Shown here: positions 18,148-27,183 of the stretch, in pieces
Position numbering within the stretch: position 1 is the first letter of the stretch
Layout: each line of letters starts with the position of its first letter
Assembly (NCBI GenBank): GCA_030684555.1
Contig: JAUXVN010000001.1
Span: 62,001-126,000, forward strand
Origin: Ignavibacteria bacterium
GTDB taxonomy: Bacteria > Bacteroidota > Ignavibacteria > Ignavibacteriales > Ignavibacteriaceae
DNA: 64,000 bases
Direction: 5' to 3'
Position numbers and translations under genes: made by a program
The notes under the pieces: generated by a model
Seen by the model: only the letters and a program-made list of their open reading frames with translations
Told to the model about the DNA's origin: nothing
Database searches by the model: none

Positions 18148-18729
18148 ATGAAACATAATTCAAGATTACTTATCGGTGTTGCTTCATTATTTTTAATTCT
18201 CATGTTTTTCTTTCCGATTTGGTCAATTGACTTGTTAGCTCCTCAATACCCTGAAGGAATCGGATTGAAAATCTGGATTAATCAAATCACAGGATTAAAG
18301 CCAAATGATTTAAATAATATTAATGGATTAAATCACTATATAGGGATGAAAGCAATAGTTCCCGACTCAATTCCCGAACTTACAATTATGCCCTATATAA
18401 TTATCTTCATGGTAATATTCGGAATCGGAAATGCATTTTGGGGAAAGAGAAAATTAGTTTACTTATGGATTGCTTTGTTTATAATTCTTGGTGCTATTGG
18501 TATGTATGATTTTTATATTTGGGGTTATGATTATGGACATAATCTAAATCCGAGTGCGGCAATCAAAGTTCCGGGAATGTCATATCAACCGCCATTAATA
18601 GGTTCTAAGAAGCTTCTTAATTTTACTGCTGTTTCTTTGCCGGCATTTGGATCCTATGTGCTTGGAGTGTCAGTATTACTAACAACTGCTGCTTTATATT
18701 TTGATTCAAAACGAGGAAGTGCAAAATGA
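18148..18729 (+). CDS. Polytopic membrane protein of the nos cluster (NosB-like position)
   Basis: A 193-residue protein with about four membrane helices (residues 7-27, 84-103, 108-126 and 165-186) and a soluble loop in between with IGLKIWINQITGLKPNDLNN. The ATG at 18148 follows an AAAGG ribosome site; an upstream in-frame ATG lies across the hairpin after nosZ and is unlikely. Clade II nos clusters often encode an extra polytopic membrane protein (NosB) right after nosZ, and this gene takes that place. I infer the equivalence from position and topology, not from a recognised motif. It overlaps nosL by four bases. Confidence 0.8.
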   Translation: MKHNSRLLIGVASLFLILMFFFPIWSIDLLAPQYPEGIGLKIWINQITGLKPNDLNNINGLNHYIGMKAIVPDSIPELTIMPYIIIFMVIFGIGNAFWGKRKLVYLWIALFIILGAIGMYDFYIWGYDYGHNLNPSAAIKVPGMSYQPPLIGSKKLLNFTAVSLPAFGSYVLGVSVLLTTAALYFDSKRGSAK

Positions 18730-19187
18730 TTAAGTATTTAAATTACTACAATATCTCCATCCTTCTTACAATAACTATTTTTTCTATATTTACTGGTTGT
18801 AAAATTGAGCCGGAGCCAATTGATTTTGGAAAAGATACTTGTGATCATTGTAGAATGATGATTTCAGATAATAGATATGGTGCTGAATTAATTACTGATA
18901 AAGGGAAAATTTATAAATACGACTCAATTGAGTGCCTTATTGATTATGCATTAGGGCAAAATATAATCGGAGAAAGTAAACAAAATTTTCTGATAGTCGA
19001 TTTTTCACAACCAGAAAAATTAGTTAATGCTCGAACTGCATTTTATGTTCATAATAATGAGTTTAGAAGTCCAATGGGATTAAATGTTTCTGCATTTGAA
19101 AATGAGACAGACCTCCAAGTATTTATTAAAACGAATGGCGGGAAAAAACTTTCATGGCCCGAAGTAATTGAGCTTACAAAGCAATAA
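18726..19187 (+). CDS. nosL: NosL copper chaperone lipoprotein
   Basis: A 153-residue NosL, an outer or inner membrane-anchored copper(I) chaperone that delivers copper to apo-NosZ. The lipobox IFTGC ends at Cys25. The copper motif is CDHCRMMISD at about residues 39-48, with the conserved downstream YDSIECLIDYAL and a late SPMGLNVSAF segment. It overlaps the membrane protein gene by four bases and precedes nosD. Confidence 0.94.
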   Translation: MIKYLNYYNISILLTITIFSIFTGCKIEPEPIDFGKDTCDHCRMMISDNRYGAELITDKGKIYKYDSIECLIDYALGQNIIGESKQNFLIVDFSQPEKLVNARTAFYVHNNEFRSPMGLNVSAFENETDLQVFIKTNGGKKLSWPEVIELTKQ

Positions 19188-19230
19188 GGTAACCAGTTCA
19201 TTCTTGTTTTTTGTTTATTAATGTTAATTT

Positions 19231-20481
19231 ATGATAAAACTCATCTTACATTTTATTTTCTTTTATTTACTTCTAAATTTTAATACGACTTTTTCCAAAG
19301 AAATTGTAGTCTCCCCTAAGTCTTTTATCAAATCAATTTCACAGGCTATTCAGATTTCACGCAGCGGTGATACTATTAACATCAAATCAGGCTATTATAC
19401 AGAAGGTAATATAATTATAAATAAACCGTTGATAATAATCGGAACGAGAAATCCCGTAATTGACGGATTGGGGACGGGTGAAATCTTTACCATAACTTCA
19501 AGTGATGTTGAAATTTCCGGATTAACAATAAATAATTCCGGTGTTAGTTATCTGTATGAAAATGCCGGAATAAAATTAAAAGAAGTGACAAACTGCAGGA
19601 TATTAAATAATACTTTTATAAATAATTTTTTCGCTATTTATCTTGCAAAATCATCTAACTCAATAATTTCGGGGAATTATATTGAGGGGATGAGGAAAAA
19701 AGAAACAAATTCAGGAAATGGGATTCATCTTTGGGATTGCAGAGATATCATAATTTCAAATAATATAATTCTAAATCATAGAGATGGAATTTATTTTGAA
19801 TTTGTTCGGAACGGGAGGATCTTCGATAATCGCAGTTATAACAATTTGAGATATGGCTTACATTTTATGTTTTCTGACAGTTGCAAATACTGGGAAAATA
19901 TTTTTGAATCCAACAGTGCAGGTGTTGCAGTTATGTATACTAAAAACGTCCTGATGAAGAAAAATGTTTTTAGAAATAATTGGGGCACTTCATCGTATGG
20001 TTTACTATTAAAAGATATCTCAAATAGCGAGATCAAGGAAAATCAATTTATCGGAAATTCTGTCGGTATTCTTTTAGAGGGTTGTAGTCGAATAATTATC
20101 AATAAAAATGATCTTACTGAAAATGGTTGGGCTATAAAACTAATGGCTAATTCGATGGAAAATTCTTTCAGCCTCAATAATTTTATTAACAACTCTTTCA
20201 ATCTCTCAACTAATAGTATGCAAAATTTCAATAAATTTGAGGGCAACTATTGGTCAAATTATAATGGCTATGATTTAGATAAAAACGGGGTGGGTGATGT
20301 CCCGTTTCGGCCTGTTACGATGTTTTCTGTTATTGTTGAGAAGCAACATTTAGCTCTTATTTTACTTAATAGTCATTTTGTAAAATTACTTGATATTGCT
20401 GAAGGTGTTGTTCCTTCAATAACACCAAATGCTTTAATAGATCCCAAACCTAGCATGAAGGCAATAAATTGGTCGAAATAA
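19231..20481 (+). CDS. nosD: NosD, periplasmic maturation factor (right-handed beta-helix)
   Basis: A 416-residue protein with a signal peptide (about residues 1-22) and a long parallel beta-helix of the carbohydrate-binding/CASH type: repeats such as GIHLWDCRDIIISNN, GIYFEFVRNGRIFDN, GVAVMYTKNVLMKKN and GILLEGCSRIIINKN. The typical NosD tail NYWSNYNGYDLDKNGVGD is split across the last repeats and is followed by PFRPV. NosD works with the NosFY transporter and NosL in assembling the CuZ centre. Its last 13 bases overlap nosF. Confidence 0.93.
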   Translation: MIKLILHFIFFYLLLNFNTTFSKEIVVSPKSFIKSISQAIQISRSGDTINIKSGYYTEGNIIINKPLIIIGTRNPVIDGLGTGEIFTITSSDVEISGLTINNSGVSYLYENAGIKLKEVTNCRILNNTFINNFFAIYLAKSSNSIISGNYIEGMRKKETNSGNGIHLWDCRDIIISNNIILNHRDGIYFEFVRNGRIFDNRSYNNLRYGLHFMFSDSCKYWENIFESNSAGVAVMYTKNVLMKKNVFRNNWGTSSYGLLLKDISNSEIKENQFIGNSVGILLEGCSRIIINKNDLTENGWAIKLMANSMENSFSLNNFINNSFNLSTNSMQNFNKFEGNYWSNYNGYDLDKNGVGDVPFRPVTMFSVIVEKQHLALILLNSHFVKLLDIAEGVVPSITPNALIDPKPSMKAINWSK

Positions 20482-21173
20482 ATAAACTTAGCAAAAAGTA
20501 TAATAAAAATGAGATATTAAAAAACATCTCCCTTTCGATAAATAAAGGAGAAGTTACGGCAGTCGTCGGTCCAAATGGTTCGGGAAAAACAACATTAATA
20601 AAATCTATATTGGGATTGGTTAAGTTAAACAGCGGTTCTGTTGAAGTAGACGGAATAAATATTAAAAATAATTTTACATATAAAAATAACATCGGATATG
20701 TACCACAAGTCGCAAGGTATCCTGAAAACCTTACCGGAAATGAAATCCTCTCTCTAGTTAAAGAATTAAGAACCAACTATGAATTCTCATCTCAAAAAAT
20801 AATCGAGTCTTTTAAGTTATCGGAAGAATTAAATAAACCATTTAAGAATCTGAGCGGTGGGACAAAGCAAAAAGTATCCATTCTGATTGCTTTAGCATTT
20901 AATCCTAAAATAATCATTCTTGATGAACCAACTGCCGGTCTTGATCCTGTATCCAGTAGTTATTTTAAAGATTTGATTTTGGAGGAAAAAGAGAAAAAGA
21001 AAACGATTATTCTTACTTCTCATATAATGAGCGAAATTCAAGAATTAGCTGATGAAATTATTTTCTTACTTGACGGTGAAATAAAGTTTAAGGGAACTAT
21101 TACATCATTGCTTGAAGAAAGTAAAGAGTCAAAACTTGAAAGAGCTATTGCACAATTAATGTTGAGAGAATGA
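20469..21173 (+). CDS. nosF: NosF, ABC transporter ATP-binding protein
   Basis: A 234-residue ABC ATPase: Walker A GPNGSGKTT at about residues 34-42, signature LSGGTKQKV, Walker B IIILDEPTAGLDP and a switch-His region LTSHIMSEI. TTG at 20469 is the likely start: it lies inside the nosD end (13-base overlap), and the encoded VEINKLSKKY is the normal N-terminus of the family. With NosY it forms the ATP-driven NosDFY complex in NosZ maturation. Confidence 0.93.
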   Translation: MVEINKLSKKYNKNEILKNISLSINKGEVTAVVGPNGSGKTTLIKSILGLVKLNSGSVEVDGINIKNNFTYKNNIGYVPQVARYPENLTGNEILSLVKELRTNYEFSSQKIIESFKLSEELNKPFKNLSGGTKQKVSILIALAFNPKIIILDEPTAGLDPVSSSYFKDLILEEKEKKKTIILTSHIMSEIQELADEIIFLLDGEIKFKGTITSLLEESKESKLERAIAQLMLRE

Positions 21174-21174
21174 C

Positions 21175-21963
21175 ATGCATCTAATGAATAAAATATTGCT
21201 TTATGAAATACATAATACTATTCGAAATAAATGGATTATTATTTATTCTTTTTTCTTTTTCTTTATTGGATATGCTCTATTTGCATTCAGCGGAGACGGC
21301 TCGAAAGCATTCATTAGTTTGATGAATATAGTATTATTTATAATTCCAATTGTTGCTCTTGTGTTCGGTTCAATATTTCTCTATAACTCCCGTGAATTTA
21401 TTGAGATGATGTTAAGTCAACCGATTGACAGAAAGTCATTATTTTTTGGTCTATATCTTGGAACCGCATTACCCCTCATATTCTCATGGATAATAGGGAT
21501 TACGATTCCATATTTTTTATTTACAGTTAATTACAATAATACCGAGGAACTTATTTTAGTAATTATTATCGGTTCACTCTTAACAATAATCTTTACAGCA
21601 ATCGCATTTTTAATTGCATTAAAACAGGATGATAAATCGAAAGGTTTAGCTTACTCAATTTTTGTATGGCTTATACTTGCAATTTTATATGATGGATTAG
21701 TTTTATTAATAATTTACACTTTTGAAGATTATCCACTTGATAAATTTATAATTGGATTGAGCATCATTAATCCGATTGATTTAGGGAGAATATTTTTTCT
21801 CATACAGTTTAATATATCAGCATTAATGGGTTACACGGGAGCAATATTTCAAAAGTTTTTTGGAGCGAATTTGGGAATTGTAATTTCTTCATTCTGTATG
21901 ATTCTTTGGGTAATCCTTCCTGTCTACTTAAGCTTAAAATTATTTGGAAAAAAAGATTTTTAG
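21175..21963 (+). CDS. nosY: NosY, ABC transporter permease
   Basis: A 262-residue protein with about six membrane helices, of the ABC-2/NosY permease type. The family motif region EFIEMMLSQPIDRKSLFFGLY is shortened here to the visible REFIEMMLSQPIDR, and the late NPIDLGRIF element, typical of NosY, is present. It begins one base after the nosF stop. Confidence 0.92.
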   Translation: MHLMNKILLYEIHNTIRNKWIIIYSFFFFFIGYALFAFSGDGSKAFISLMNIVLFIIPIVALVFGSIFLYNSREFIEMMLSQPIDRKSLFFGLYLGTALPLIFSWIIGITIPYFLFTVNYNNTEELILVIIIGSLLTIIFTAIAFLIALKQDDKSKGLAYSIFVWLILAILYDGLVLLIIYTFEDYPLDKFIIGLSIINPIDLGRIFFLIQFNISALMGYTGAIFQKFFGANLGIVISSFCMILWVILPVYLSLKLFGKKDF

Positions 21964-21987
21964 ATTTAATAGTTAGAATTACTCTAT

Positions 21988-22638
21988 ATGAAAAAGTTTA
22001 AAGGGATTATTTTCGACATCGACGGCACTCTGACTTCAACAAACGAATTGATATTTGCTTCCTTTAATCATATTACCGAAAAGTATATGAACAAAACAAT
22101 GACTCCAAAAGAAATTATTAGTTTATTCGGTCCCACAGAAGATCAAATTATTGAAGGCTGGTTTAACGAAAATCATCAAGAAGTTAAGGATGATTACTAT
22201 TCGTATTATTCTGATAATATGCTTGATTCGGCTGATTTGTATCCCGGCATTAGAGAGTTATTGACTTTTCTTAAATCTAAAAATGTAAAACTTTCGATTT
22301 ATACAGGGAAAGGAAGAAGCGCAGCTTTAATCACGCTGGAGAAACTAAACATAGATCACATTTTTGATATGATAGTAACAGGAAGTGATGTAAAAGATCA
22401 CAAACCTTCCCCTGAAGGAATAAATGTTTTTCTGGAAAAATTTAATCTTTCACCTGATGAAGTTTTAATGATAGGCGATGCCCCTGCTGATGTAATCGCA
22501 GCACGGAGAGCCGGAGTAAAGATTGCATCGGTTGTCTGGGATAGTTATGCTAAAGAAGAAGTGCTCAGTCTGGGAAGTGATTATCTATTCGAATCGGTAG
22601 AAGAATTGCGTATTTTTTTTGAAGAGATGATGAATTGA
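21988..22638 (+). CDS. HAD-superfamily phosphatase (phosphoglycolate phosphatase-like)
   Basis: A 216-residue HAD hydrolase with all four motifs: FDIDGTLTS (nucleophile Asp), YTGKGRS (motif II Thr/Ser), KDHKPSPEG (motif III Lys) and MIGDAPADVIAARRAG (motif IV Asp). The cap inserted after the first motif matches the Gph/PpaX branch, so it probably hydrolyses small phosphates such as 2-phosphoglycolate; the substrate is not fixed. It is 24 bases after nosY and may be co-transcribed with the nos operon, with no evident role in it. Confidence 0.88.
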   Translation: MKKFKGIIFDIDGTLTSTNELIFASFNHITEKYMNKTMTPKEIISLFGPTEDQIIEGWFNENHQEVKDDYYSYYSDNMLDSADLYPGIRELLTFLKSKNVKLSIYTGKGRSAALITLEKLNIDHIFDMIVTGSDVKDHKPSPEGINVFLEKFNLSPDEVLMIGDAPADVIAARRAGVKIASVVWDSYAKEEVLSLGSDYLFESVEELRIFFEEMMN

Positions 22639-22709
22639 ACAACTTTTTTTGCAAGATTTACCAATAGAACATAAATTCAAATCAGAATTATTTCCAAATT
22701 AAATTAGAA

Positions 22710-23033
22710 CTAAATTTTCTTACCCAAAATTTCTTTTGTTAAGAGCACTGCCACTGAGAAAAATAGTTGCGCAAAAACATAACCGCTATTTCTTTTAGAA
22801 TAGAGTAAACCTTGCAGTTTCTTTTCAACCACATATTCAATTCTGTGTTTTAGTCTGATGACCAATTTCTCTTGTGTCGTTGTAATACTTACAGAAATCA
22901 TAACTTCTCCGATTAAAATGTTACATCCCAATTCATTATCGATAATTTGACAAAAAAGTTTAGTCCCTCGATCTTTGTCAAACTCTAAATTATTGATGTG
23001 TCCAATTTTATTGGTAGTCAAATTAGATTTCAT
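22710..23033 (-). CDS. Small hypothetical protein
   Basis: A 107-codon frame that fills the 440-base gap between the HAD gene and the POT transporter. No motif recognised; residues 75-100 include a hydrophobic stretch (AQLFFSVAVLL). The N-terminal half alternates polar and hydrophobic residues like a small beta domain. It has a proper ATG but no strong ribosome site, and could be spurious. Confidence 0.4.
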   Translation of the reverse strand: MKSNLTTNKIGHINNLEFDKDRGTKLFCQIIDNELGCNILIGEVMISVSITTTQEKLVIRLKHRIEYVVEKKLQGLLYSKRNSGYVFAQLFFSVAVLLTKEILGKKI

Positions 23034-23078
23034 TACTTTTCAAACTTAATTTTTACTCACTTAATTAAGGGAAAAAAT

Positions 23079-24368
23079 ATGGGAGATCCGGGGAGCGAAA
23101 AGCAATCGGTATTTAAATCCTTTTCAAAGAATTACTGGATTGTAATTCTTATGGAATTTTTTGAAAGAGGTTCTTACTATGGAATGATGAGCATTCTTTC
23201 TGTTTATATGACTGATCAATTAAGTTACTCAAAAGAGAGTGTCGGATTAATAAAAAGTACAATTCAACCGCTTCTTTATATCCTGCCGATTTTGTCGGGG
23301 GCAATCGGTGACAGATTTGGATATAGAAAAACTTTAACATTTGCTTTTATCTTTTTGGGATTTGGTTATTTTCTTGTCAGCCAAACTACCGAATACGCAA
23401 TGGTATTTGCAAGTTTGATTATAATGGCAGTTGGTGCAGGCGCATTCAAACCTATGATTTCAGGAACAATTGCACGCGAGACAAATGAGAAGAACAGTAC
23501 ACTTGGTTTTGGAATTTTCTATTGGTCAATTAACTTAGGCGCATTTCTCTTCCCTCTAATACTCGTCCCTTATATTAAAAATGCATTCGGCTGGGAATAT
23601 GTAATGGTCGCTTCCGCAATCGGAACTGCTTCAATGCTAATTCCAACGCTTTTTATCTATAAAGAGCCAAAAAAACCAGAGAGCACCAAAAACATTTTCG
23701 AAGTATTAAAAGGAATGGTTCTCGTTTTAACCGATGTTAGATTTATTTCATTGATTGTGATTTATTCAGGGTTTTGGATTTTATACTTCCAGATGTTCGA
23801 TTCTGTTTTATGGTATGTTCAGGAATATGTTGATGCAACATCTCTGAACAATTTTGTGAATGGGACACTCGCCCTTGTTGGTATAAATATGAATTGGAAA
23901 TTCGATGTTGAACATGTAACTGTAATCAATGCAGGCACAATTATTCTGCTACAAATAGTTGTCTCCAATATCGTTAAGAATAAAAAAGCTTTACCGACTA
24001 TGATTGTCGGCATTACCATGGGAACACTTGGAATGGCAATACTTGCAATATCTGCCGATATCTGGGTTTTTATGATTGGTATTATGATTTTCTCGATTGG
24101 TGAAATGACGGCTCATCCAAAGTTTATTAGTTACGTGGGACTAATTGCTCCGGAGGATAAAAAAGCACTTTATCTTGGTTATTCATTTTTATACGGAGTA
24201 CTTGGAAGCGGTATTGGTGGAATTTTGGGAGCTAACCTTTACGTTCATTTTGTAGATAATTTAAAACAACCAAGCACACTTTGGTTAATATTCAGTTTAA
24301 TCGGGGTTTTCACAATAATCGGACTACTATTCTACAACAAATATCTTGCTCCAAAAACTAATGCTTAG
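23079..24368 (+). CDS. POT/PTR2 family proton-dependent oligopeptide transporter
   Basis: A 429-residue inner-membrane transporter with about 12 helices. POT hallmarks are FFERGSYYGMMSILSVYM (E-x-x-E-R-like first helix), GAIGDRFGYRKT between helices 2 and 3, and the PTR2 signature FYWSINLGAF; GAFKPMISG is also family-like. The ATG at 23079 follows TTAAGGG; an upstream in-frame start would give a non-homologous extension. Likely imports di- and tripeptides, feeding amino-acid use. Confidence 0.88.
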   Translation: MGDPGSEKQSVFKSFSKNYWIVILMEFFERGSYYGMMSILSVYMTDQLSYSKESVGLIKSTIQPLLYILPILSGAIGDRFGYRKTLTFAFIFLGFGYFLVSQTTEYAMVFASLIIMAVGAGAFKPMISGTIARETNEKNSTLGFGIFYWSINLGAFLFPLILVPYIKNAFGWEYVMVASAIGTASMLIPTLFIYKEPKKPESTKNIFEVLKGMVLVLTDVRFISLIVIYSGFWILYFQMFDSVLWYVQEYVDATSLNNFVNGTLALVGINMNWKFDVEHVTVINAGTIILLQIVVSNIVKNKKALPTMIVGITMGTLGMAILAISADIWVFMIGIMIFSIGEMTAHPKFISYVGLIAPEDKKALYLGYSFLYGVLGSGIGGILGANLYVHFVDNLKQPSTLWLIFSLIGVFTIIGLLFYNKYLAPKTNA

Positions 24369-24390
24369 AGTTAGTTAGATTTTCATTTAG

Positions 24391-24423
24391 AGCCTTAAAG
24401 AAAGTTTTCTTTAAGGCTTTTAT
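24391..24423 (+). terminator. Rho-independent terminator of the POT transporter gene
   Basis: AGCCTTAAAGAAA and TTTCTTTAAGGCT form a 13-bp inverted repeat (24391-24403 with 24406-24418), followed by TTTTATTTG. It starts 22 bases after the POT stop codon. Confidence 0.85.
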
Positions 24424-24543
24424 TTGAATGTATAGGAAAGATTTCCTTCTCCCAAATAATATTTGATTAATAACCGAATTATTTTTTTCTTCACACTTCA
24501 TTGATTATTTTTAATTTCATTTTTTAAACTGAAAGGAGTTGAT

Positions 24544-26070
24544 GTGAGTTCACAAAATCTGGCATCACGAATTTTTAATAAATCTCTTGATTATATTGAA
24601 ATAGTTGGAAATAGACTCCCGCATCCTGCCACACTTTTTGGATTATTAGCACTGATCGTTGTATTCTTTTCATGGCTTGGTGATTTTATGAGTTGGACGG
24701 CTATTCATCCTGCTGATAATTCTACAATTTCTGTGAAAAGTCTTTTAAGCGGAGATGGTATAAGATGGATTTATACAAACATAACCCACAACTTTGTTAA
24801 TTTTCCTCCTCTTGGATACGTCTTAGCAGTAATGATAGGAATTGGTGTTGCTGAAGGAACCGGTTTATTCACTGCAATGATTAGATCTCTCGTCCTAAAT
24901 GCACCATCAAAACTAATTACGGGAACAATTGTTCTTGCAGGTATAATTTCACATCTCGCTTCCGAAGCTGGTTATGTAATATTAATTCCGCTTGGTGCAA
25001 TTATATTTCATTCACTCGGAAGACACCCTATGGCCGGACTCGCTGCTGCTTTTTGTGGAGTAAGCGGAGGCTTTGGAGCTAATTTTCTGATTGGATCAGT
25101 TGACCCGATTTTGGCCGGACTTTCACAATCCGCAGCTCAAATTATTGAGCCTGAAATCACCATAAATGCTGCGGTTAATTTATATTTCATGGTCGCTTCA
25201 GCTATTATGATTGTAATATTGGGAACCTGGGTAACCGAAAAAATTGTTGAACCAAGATTAAAAACATACACCGGAACTGCTGAAAAAATTCCAGTCGATA
25301 AACTTTCTAAAGAGGAAAGCAAAGGACTTAAATGGGCTGGTTTAACTTTACTTGGTATTATCGTTTTATTAGCTTTTACCGTTATCCCTGATAACGGAGT
25401 TTTCAGAAATCCGGCAACAGGTGATGTTCTTCGTTCCCCTTTCTTTGATGGGATTATTACCGGAATTTTACTCTTCTTTTTAGTACCGGGAATTGTTTAT
25501 GGTATAATCGTGAAAACTATCAAAAATGATAAAGACATGATGAAACACATAATCAAATCGATGGGAACTATGTCGACTTACATTGTACTCGTATTCTTTG
25601 CGGCACAATTTGTTTACTTTTTTAGATATAGTAATTTAGGATTAATCCTTGCGATTCAAGGAGCTGATTTTTTACGAAATGTGGGATTAACCGGAATCCC
25701 GTTGTTAGTGATGTTCGTACTATTAGCAGCGTTTATAAATATGTTTATGGGAAGCGCCTCTGCAAAGTGGGCAATTATGGCACCAGTTTTCATCCCGATG
25801 TTTATGTTACTCGGATATCATCCTGCATTAACTCAAGCCGCTTTTAGAATAGGTGATTCTGTTACGAATTTAATAACTCCGATGATGAGTTACTTTGCGT
25901 TAATTGTGGCATTTGCACAAAAGTATGATGAGAAATATGGGATAGGAACAATTATTTCAACGATGATTCCATACACTGTAATCTTCACAATATTTTGGAC
26001 TTTGTTATTGGTGCTTTGGATGTGGCTTGGTATCCCAACCGGACCTGATGGACCGTTATTTTATCCATAG
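24544..26070 (+). CDS. AbgT-family transporter
   Basis: A 508-residue membrane protein of the AbgT (p-aminobenzoyl-glutamate transporter) family: NRLPHPATLFGLLALIVV at the N-terminus, a block reading GVAEGTGLFTAMIRSLV, then SHLASEAGYVILIPLGAI, and the late MGSASAKWAIMAPVF with FRIGDSVTNLITPMM. The start is GTG at 24544, preceded by GAAAGGAG; an overlapping ATG two bases earlier is followed at once by TGA. Family members import aminobenzoyl-glutamate or act as antibiotic (sulfonamide) exporters; the substrate here is unknown. Confidence 0.92.
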   Translation: MSSQNLASRIFNKSLDYIEIVGNRLPHPATLFGLLALIVVFFSWLGDFMSWTAIHPADNSTISVKSLLSGDGIRWIYTNITHNFVNFPPLGYVLAVMIGIGVAEGTGLFTAMIRSLVLNAPSKLITGTIVLAGIISHLASEAGYVILIPLGAIIFHSLGRHPMAGLAAAFCGVSGGFGANFLIGSVDPILAGLSQSAAQIIEPEITINAAVNLYFMVASAIMIVILGTWVTEKIVEPRLKTYTGTAEKIPVDKLSKEESKGLKWAGLTLLGIIVLLAFTVIPDNGVFRNPATGDVLRSPFFDGIITGILLFFLVPGIVYGIIVKTIKNDKDMMKHIIKSMGTMSTYIVLVFFAAQFVYFFRYSNLGLILAIQGADFLRNVGLTGIPLLVMFVLLAAFINMFMGSASAKWAIMAPVFIPMFMLLGYHPALTQAAFRIGDSVTNLITPMMSYFALIVAFAQKYDEKYGIGTIISTMIPYTVIFTIFWTLLLVLWMWLGIPTGPDGPLFYP

Positions 26071-26095
26071 GTACTAAACTTATATCTTAAAATTT

Positions 26096-26128
26096 AGAGA
26101 GGTTGTCGTTAATATTGACAACCTCTCT
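26096..26128 (+). terminator. Stem-loop between convergent AbgT and hypothetical genes
   Basis: AGAGAGGTTGTC (26096-26107) and GACAACCTCTCT (26117-26128) form a perfect 12-bp stem with a nine-base loop, 25 bases after the transporter stop. No strong T-tract on the plus strand, so termination would be hairpin-driven; it may serve both strands. Confidence 0.6.
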
Positions 26129-26169
26129 ATAGTGAAAACTATATCAATCAAGAACAAAGAAAATTTAAA

Positions 26170-26922
26170 TCACTTCCTTTTCTTCAACTCTACAAACTTG
26201 TCCAATATTTTCGCTTCCCCATATCTTGAACTATCATTCACCTCTTCAAAGATATTGAACAATTGAATCACATCTCCTGTTTTCTTGATATTGAAGACTT
26301 TCAATTTATTCATGTTATCATCATAAAATATTATTACAGGAAAATCTCTTGGTACATCAATTTTTTGCAGTGGGATGCGGTATCTCGCGAGATTCTTCAA
26401 ACCTGTCACTTTTCCATCAGCAGTAAAAGTAACTTGTAAAACTGAATCGGGTGATAAGATATATTCACCTTGAATTAATTCTTCATTAATAAAATGTGGT
26501 ACAGTAAAGTTATTGGTATATTTTTTATCAAGTCCAATAAAAACATATTTTTCATTTCCGTCATCAGCTAATAATTTTGACTTTTCGTTTTCTTTGAATA
26601 GTGAAATAACAAAATCAATCTTACTTCTATTGAATGGCTGAAAAATGATTACTGTATCGGGTGATTTTATCTCGAAATCTCTTTCCATCCCATCACATAT
26701 TGAAAAACAGAAGACTGAATCCTTTCCTTCAAAAAAATGGAATTGTAAAATTGGTCTATCAAAATTTATTTCAGTTGGCATTTTGCCATTTTTGATTTCA
26801 TCATAATATTCAGAAATAAGCCATGAACGATAAAATTCATTCGAAAGATTTTTGCTTAGTTGTGGATATAAAAATAAAGTGTGAACTACTACAATTAAGA
26901 AAATCATTTTTAATTTAGACAT
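26170..26922 (-). CDS. Hypothetical exported protein
   Basis: A 250-residue protein with a signal peptide (about residues 1-20, KMIFLIVVVHTLFLYPQ) and no lipobox Cys. The mature chain is beta-rich, with motifs such as SPDSVLQVTFTADGKVTG that are common in small secreted beta proteins. No family recognised. It starts 16 bases downstream of the orphan T9SS fragment and is the last gene of the VTC region. Confidence 0.72.
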   Translation of the reverse strand: MSKLKMIFLIVVVHTLFLYPQLSKNLSNEFYRSWLISEYYDEIKNGKMPTEINFDRPILQFHFFEGKDSVFCFSICDGMERDFEIKSPDTVIIFQPFNRSKIDFVISLFKENEKSKLLADDGNEKYVFIGLDKKYTNNFTVPHFINEELIQGEYILSPDSVLQVTFTADGKVTGLKNLARYRIPLQKIDVPRDFPVIIFYDDNMNKLKVFNIKKTGDVIQLFNIFEEVNDSSRYGEAKILDKFVELKKRK

Positions 26923-26937
26923 AACCGGCTTTCAATA

Positions 26938-27183
26938 TTACTTCATCAATAAGAATTTCTTAGTTGACCTAAAGTGGTTTGCAGATAGTTCATAAAAATA
27001 AACCCCACTGGCAAGTTTTCCTGAGTTAAAATCAACTGTGTAACTTCCCGGTCTTTTTATTTCATTTACTAAAGTTGCAACCGCTTCTCCCAAAATATTA
27101 TAAACCTTTAGTGAGACTAGTCCAGCTTCCGGTATTTGATATTTTATTGTTGTTACCGGATTAAATTCAATTTTAATATTCAC
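26938..27183 (-). pseudogene. Orphan, truncated T9SS type-A C-terminal sorting domain
   Basis: An 81-codon frame that consists only of a T9SS sorting domain (FNPVTTIKYQIPEAGLVSL onward, ending GVYFYELSANHFRSTKKF plus LLMK). It opens with a GTG overlapping the TGA of the upstream lipoprotein gene, in another reading frame, and is preceded at once by an in-frame TGA. It lacks the usual NYPNP entrance and a signal peptide, so it cannot be a secreted cargo by itself. The sequence is closely similar, also in DNA, to the sorting domains at 30.6 and 33.6 kb. Best read as the tail of a lost cargo gene, or as a sorting domain detached from its carrier by deletion. Confidence 0.7.
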
